Source: Kitasatospora sp. GAS204B (GTDB lineage Bacteria; Actinomycetota; Actinomycetes; Streptomycetales; Streptomycetaceae). Taken from it: a DNA stretch of 64,000 nucleotides. Shown piece by piece: positions 61,451 through 64,000 of this stretch (the first letter of the stretch is position 1; each line of letters begins with the position of its first letter). The notes beneath the pieces were generated by a model. It saw only the letters and a list, made by a program, of their open reading frames with translations, did not search any database and was not told the origin of the DNA. The translations under genes and the position numbers were made by a program. The stretch lies in NCBI RefSeq assembly GCF_029892155.1, contig NZ_JARZAG010000029.1, positions 30,882 through 94,881 of the forward strand. Reading direction: 5' to 3'.

Positions 61451-64000
61451 TCAGCCGGCGAGTCGGCCGAGCAGGTAGGCGGCGAGCGCCTCGGGGGTGG
61501 GGTGCTCGAACACCGTGCGGGGCTCGACCTCGATGCCGAGTGCGTCCTGTAGGCCGTTGCCCAGTTCGAGGACGGTCAGCGAGGTGAACCCCAGCTCCAG
61601 GAAGTTCCTGGTGCCGTCGATCTCCGCCGGCGTGCTGCCCAGCACCGCGGCGACGTGCGAGTCGACCAGGTCGAGCAGCGCTCGCTCGGCGGCCTCCGCC
61701 GACAGCCCGGCCAGGCCGGCCCGCAGCGCGGCCGGATCGCGGCCCTCGGTACCGCCGACCGCCGCCTGCCGGGCGCCCGGCAGGTCGGCCAGCAGGCGCG
61801 CATGACCGGCGGGGAAGGCGTCCCAGTCGATGTCGGCGGCGACCAGCGTGCCCGGCGCCGTGCGGACCGGCAGCCGGCCCAGCACCGCACCGGGGACCAG
61901 CGGGCGCAGTCCCGGCGCCAAGCCGGCGGCGGCGGCGGCGGCGGCCCACGGTCCCCAGGCGAGGGCGGTGCCCGGCAGTCCGGCCCGGCAGCGCCGCCGG
62001 ACCAGGGTGTCGGCCAGCACGGCCAGGGTGGCGGTGCCGGCTTGGTCAGCGGCACCCAGGACGCCGTCGAAGCCGGTGAAGACCGCGAAGACCTCCAGGC
62101 CGCTCTCCCGGGTGAGCTCGTCCAGGGTGCGGATGGCGGCGGCCTCGGCCAGGCCGTCGGCCGCGCTCGGGCCGGGCGTCCCGACGCAGAACACGGCGGT
62201 CAGCGCCGGCAGCGTCTCCCGGTCCGCGCCCGCCGACGTCCTCACTCGGCAGCCCAGCGCGCCGAGTTCAGCCACCAGCTCGGCCGCAGCGTCCTGAGCA
62301 CCCGTCAGCAGCAGTTCCTCGGCGCCCTCCCGGGCCAGCCAGCGGGCGACCTCCGCACCGAGCCCTTGCATGCCACCGTGCACCAGGACCGTCCCGTGCG
62401 GGCGCCACCGCTCGGTCCCGAGGCCCTCGGTGGACACCTCGACCAGGCGGCGGGTGAAGAGGCCGGAGGCGCGGATCGCCAACTCCCGTTCACCGCTGGC
62501 TCCGGACAGGACGGCGGCCAGCCGCTGACGCGCCCGGGTATCCAGCACGGCGGGCAGATCCAGCAGGCCGCCGGCATGCAGCGCGCTGCCCTCGGCCGCC
62601 ACGCGACCCAGGCCCCACAGCGCGCCGCCCTCGGTTTCGGCCGGCTCGTCCAGGTGGTCGGCGGCCACCGCATCCGCGGTGGCCAGCCAGAGCGGCGCGT
62701 CGATCCCAGCGGACTCCAGCGCGGCCAGCAGGCGCGTGGTCGCGGCGAGCGCCGCCGCCCCGGGCCCGTCGCCCACGGTGCCGACGGCGAGCAGCGAGAG
62801 CACGCCGACCAGCTGCGGGCCGACCGGCTGCGGGCTGGCCGGCTGCGGGCCGGCTGGGACGGCGAGTTCGTCCAGTGCGTCCGGGCTCAGCCGGTGCACC
62901 GTCGCGCCGTGCCGGGTCAGGGAGTCCACGATCCCGTCGACCAGCTTCTCGTCCCCGCCCGCCTCGGGGGTGACCACCAGCCAGGTCCCGGAGAGCGTGG
63001 CGGCCGCGGGCTCGGGCACCGGGCGCCACACCTCGCGGTACCAGCTGCGGCGGTGCCGCCGCCAGGAGGCCAGCGCCGGGACGATCTCGCCCAGCGCCGC
63101 CCGGCTCTCCCGGGGCAGGCCCAACTCGGCCGCGAGGGCAGCGAGGTCGTTGCCGTCCACCGCCTGCCAGAAGCCGGTGTCCTCGGCGGCGGCCTTGGCG
63201 GGCGCGTCCAGCCAGTACCGGCGACGGCGGAACGGGTAGCCGGGCAGGTCGACCGGACGCCCGCCGGCCGGCAGCACCGCGTTCCAGTCGAGCGACCGGC
63301 CCTGGACGTACAGCCGGGCCGCCGCCAGCGCCACCGCACGCGGCTCGGCCCGGTCCCGTTGCAGGGTGGCGACGACCGTGCAGTCGCGGTCGTGCCCGAG
63401 GCTCTCGCTGGTCAGCGGCGTGAGCACGGCGTCGGGGCCGAGTTCCAGGAAGGTGCGCACGCCCTGGGCGTGCAGGGCGCGGACCCCGTCGGCGAAGCGC
63501 ACGGCCTGGCGCACGTGCCGCACCCAGTAGTCCGGACTGCACAACTCGTCCGGGTCAGCGATCTCACCGGTCACGTTGGAGACCACCGGCAGCAACGGCG
63601 GCCGGAACTCCACCTTCTCGGCCACCGCCCGGAACTGCGCCAACATCGGCTCCATCAGCGGCGAGTGGAACGCATGGCTGACGTTGAGCCGGCGCAGTTT
63701 GCGGCCCTGCGCGGCGAGCGTGCCCGCCAACTCCTCGACGGCCTCCCGCTCGCCGGAGACCACCACCGAGGTGGGCCCGTTGACGGCGGCGATCCCGATC
63801 CGTTCCTCCCGACCCGCCAGCAGCGGAAGGATCGCCTCCTCGGCGGCCTGAACAGCGAGCATCGCGCCATTCGTAGGCAGGGCCTGCATCAACCGCCCGC
63901 GTGCCGCCACCAACGCACACGCATCCGCCAGCGACACCACCCCCGCCACATACGCCGCCACCAACTCCCCCACCGAATGACCACCCACCACATCCGGCAC
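61451..64000 (-). CDS. Type I PKS, C-terminal part: AT(malonyl)-KR(degenerate)-ACP (runs off the window)
   Basis: 849 residues of the C-terminus; the N-terminus is beyond 64000. AT: GHSVGE with Ser at 63976-63974 and HAFH at 63676-63665, predicting malonyl-CoA. No DH follows; the KR structural subdomain (FWQAVDGNDLAALAAELGLP) begins directly. The KR core is degenerate: NADPH motif VHGGMQGLGAEV, and the catalytic Ser-Tyr-Asn set reads Gly-Thr-Ala (TGFDGVLGAADQAGTATLAV; Thr at 62035-62033). The ACP has GFTSL (Ser 61582-61580). The protein ends at EALAAYLLGRLAG with no thioesterase and no docking domain. So it should be a terminal module giving a beta-keto-acyl-ACP released by an enzyme in trans, as in tetronates. 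Confidence 0.92.
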   Translation of the reverse strand: MPDVVGGHSVGELVAAYVAGVVSLADACALVAARGRLMQALPTNGAMLAVQAAEEAILPLLAGREERIGIAAVNGPTSVVVSGEREAVEELAGTLAAQGRKLRRLNVSHAFHSPLMEPMLAQFRAVAEKVEFRPPLLPVVSNVTGEIADPDELCSPDYWVRHVRQAVRFADGVRALHAQGVRTFLELGPDAVLTPLTSESLGHDRDCTVVATLQRDRAEPRAVALAAARLYVQGRSLDWNAVLPAGGRPVDLPGYPFRRRRYWLDAPAKAAAEDTGFWQAVDGNDLAALAAELGLPRESRAALGEIVPALASWRRHRRSWYREVWRPVPEPAAATLSGTWLVVTPEAGGDEKLVDGIVDSLTRHGATVHRLSPDALDELAVPAGPQPASPQPVGPQLVGVLSLLAVGTVGDGPGAAALAATTRLLAALESAGIDAPLWLATADAVAADHLDEPAETEGGALWGLGRVAAEGSALHAGGLLDLPAVLDTRARQRLAAVLSGASGERELAIRASGLFTRRLVEVSTEGLGTERWRPHGTVLVHGGMQGLGAEVARWLAREGAEELLLTGAQDAAAELVAELGALGCRVRTSAGADRETLPALTAVFCVGTPGPSAADGLAEAAAIRTLDELTRESGLEVFAVFTGFDGVLGAADQAGTATLAVLADTLVRRRCRAGLPGTALAWGPWAAAAAAAGLAPGLRPLVPGAVLGRLPVRTAPGTLVAADIDWDAFPAGHARLLADLPGARQAAVGGTEGRDPAALRAGLAGLSAEAAERALLDLVDSHVAAVLGSTPAEIDGTRNFLELGFTSLTVLELGNGLQDALGIEVEPRTVFEHPTPEALAAYLLGRLAG

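Overview
The window is very GC-rich, with almost every ORF starting at ATG/GTG/TTG behind a purine-rich Shine-Dalgarno. Its gene families are typical of Streptomyces or Kitasatospora: ECF SigE sigma factor, MmyB-type XRE regulator, WYL regulator, DUF5994, PRC-barrel, many TetR regulators, GH19 chitinase, and a modular type I polyketide synthase (PKS). No rRNA, tRNA, CRISPR array, insertion sequence or phage module was seen.

Positions 1-14,940 are ordinary accessory chromosome. They hold small regulator/enzyme pairs (VOC proteins, WYL, XRE with an NTF2-like protein, MarR, TetR with a cupin, TetR with a TetX-like flavin monooxygenase, LysR with a glutamine-amidotransferase-like protein), a sigma factor followed by a Pro/Thr-repeat membrane protein, a universal stress protein, and a secreted chitinase. 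Fragments of a flavin monooxygenase, an IMP dehydrogenase and probably a CocE-type hydrolase show decay around 5.7-7.3 kb.

From about 15.1 kb to beyond the right edge lies a biosynthetic gene cluster. On the minus strand, a type II thioesterase (46201-47022), an 8,154-residue PKS (21740-46204) and a 2,190-residue PKS (15129-21701) form one operon. The large PKS has a KSQ-AT-ACP loading module and four KS-AT-DH-KR-ACP modules; all five ATs carry the methylmalonyl-type YASH motif. The second PKS is one fully reducing KS-AT-DH-ER-KR-ACP module with a malonyl-type HAFH motif. The predicted chain is propionyl-primed, with up to four consecutive methyl-branched double bonds followed by one saturated acetate unit. 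A third PKS (61451 to the edge, partial) ends in a malonyl AT, a degenerate KR and an ACP with no thioesterase, so a beta-keto chain may be released in trans.

Between the PKS genes (47.0-61.4 kb) lie the tailoring, export and regulatory genes: two allene-oxide-cyclase-barrel proteins resembling AbyU-type [4+2] cyclases, a bicovalent berberine-bridge-type flavoenzyme, three intact and one deleted SnoaL/NTF2-like paralogs, two cytochromes P450, two small ferredoxins, two 14-TM-type MFS exporters, a mycothiol-transferase-like protein and two TetR regulators. Four putative tailoring proteins carry Sec, lipoprotein or Tat signals, suggesting that part of the maturation happens outside the membrane.

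Five promoters in the cluster carry 7-bp direct repeats of a G-C/G-C/T-T-T-A-G type spaced at 11 bp, the layout of SARP operators. No SARP gene is in the window, so the activator is probably beyond the right edge. A second circuit is suggested by similar TTGACA-N18-TAT[T/C]GT promoters, embedded in related inverted repeats, in front of two NTF2-like loci beside a TetR gene.
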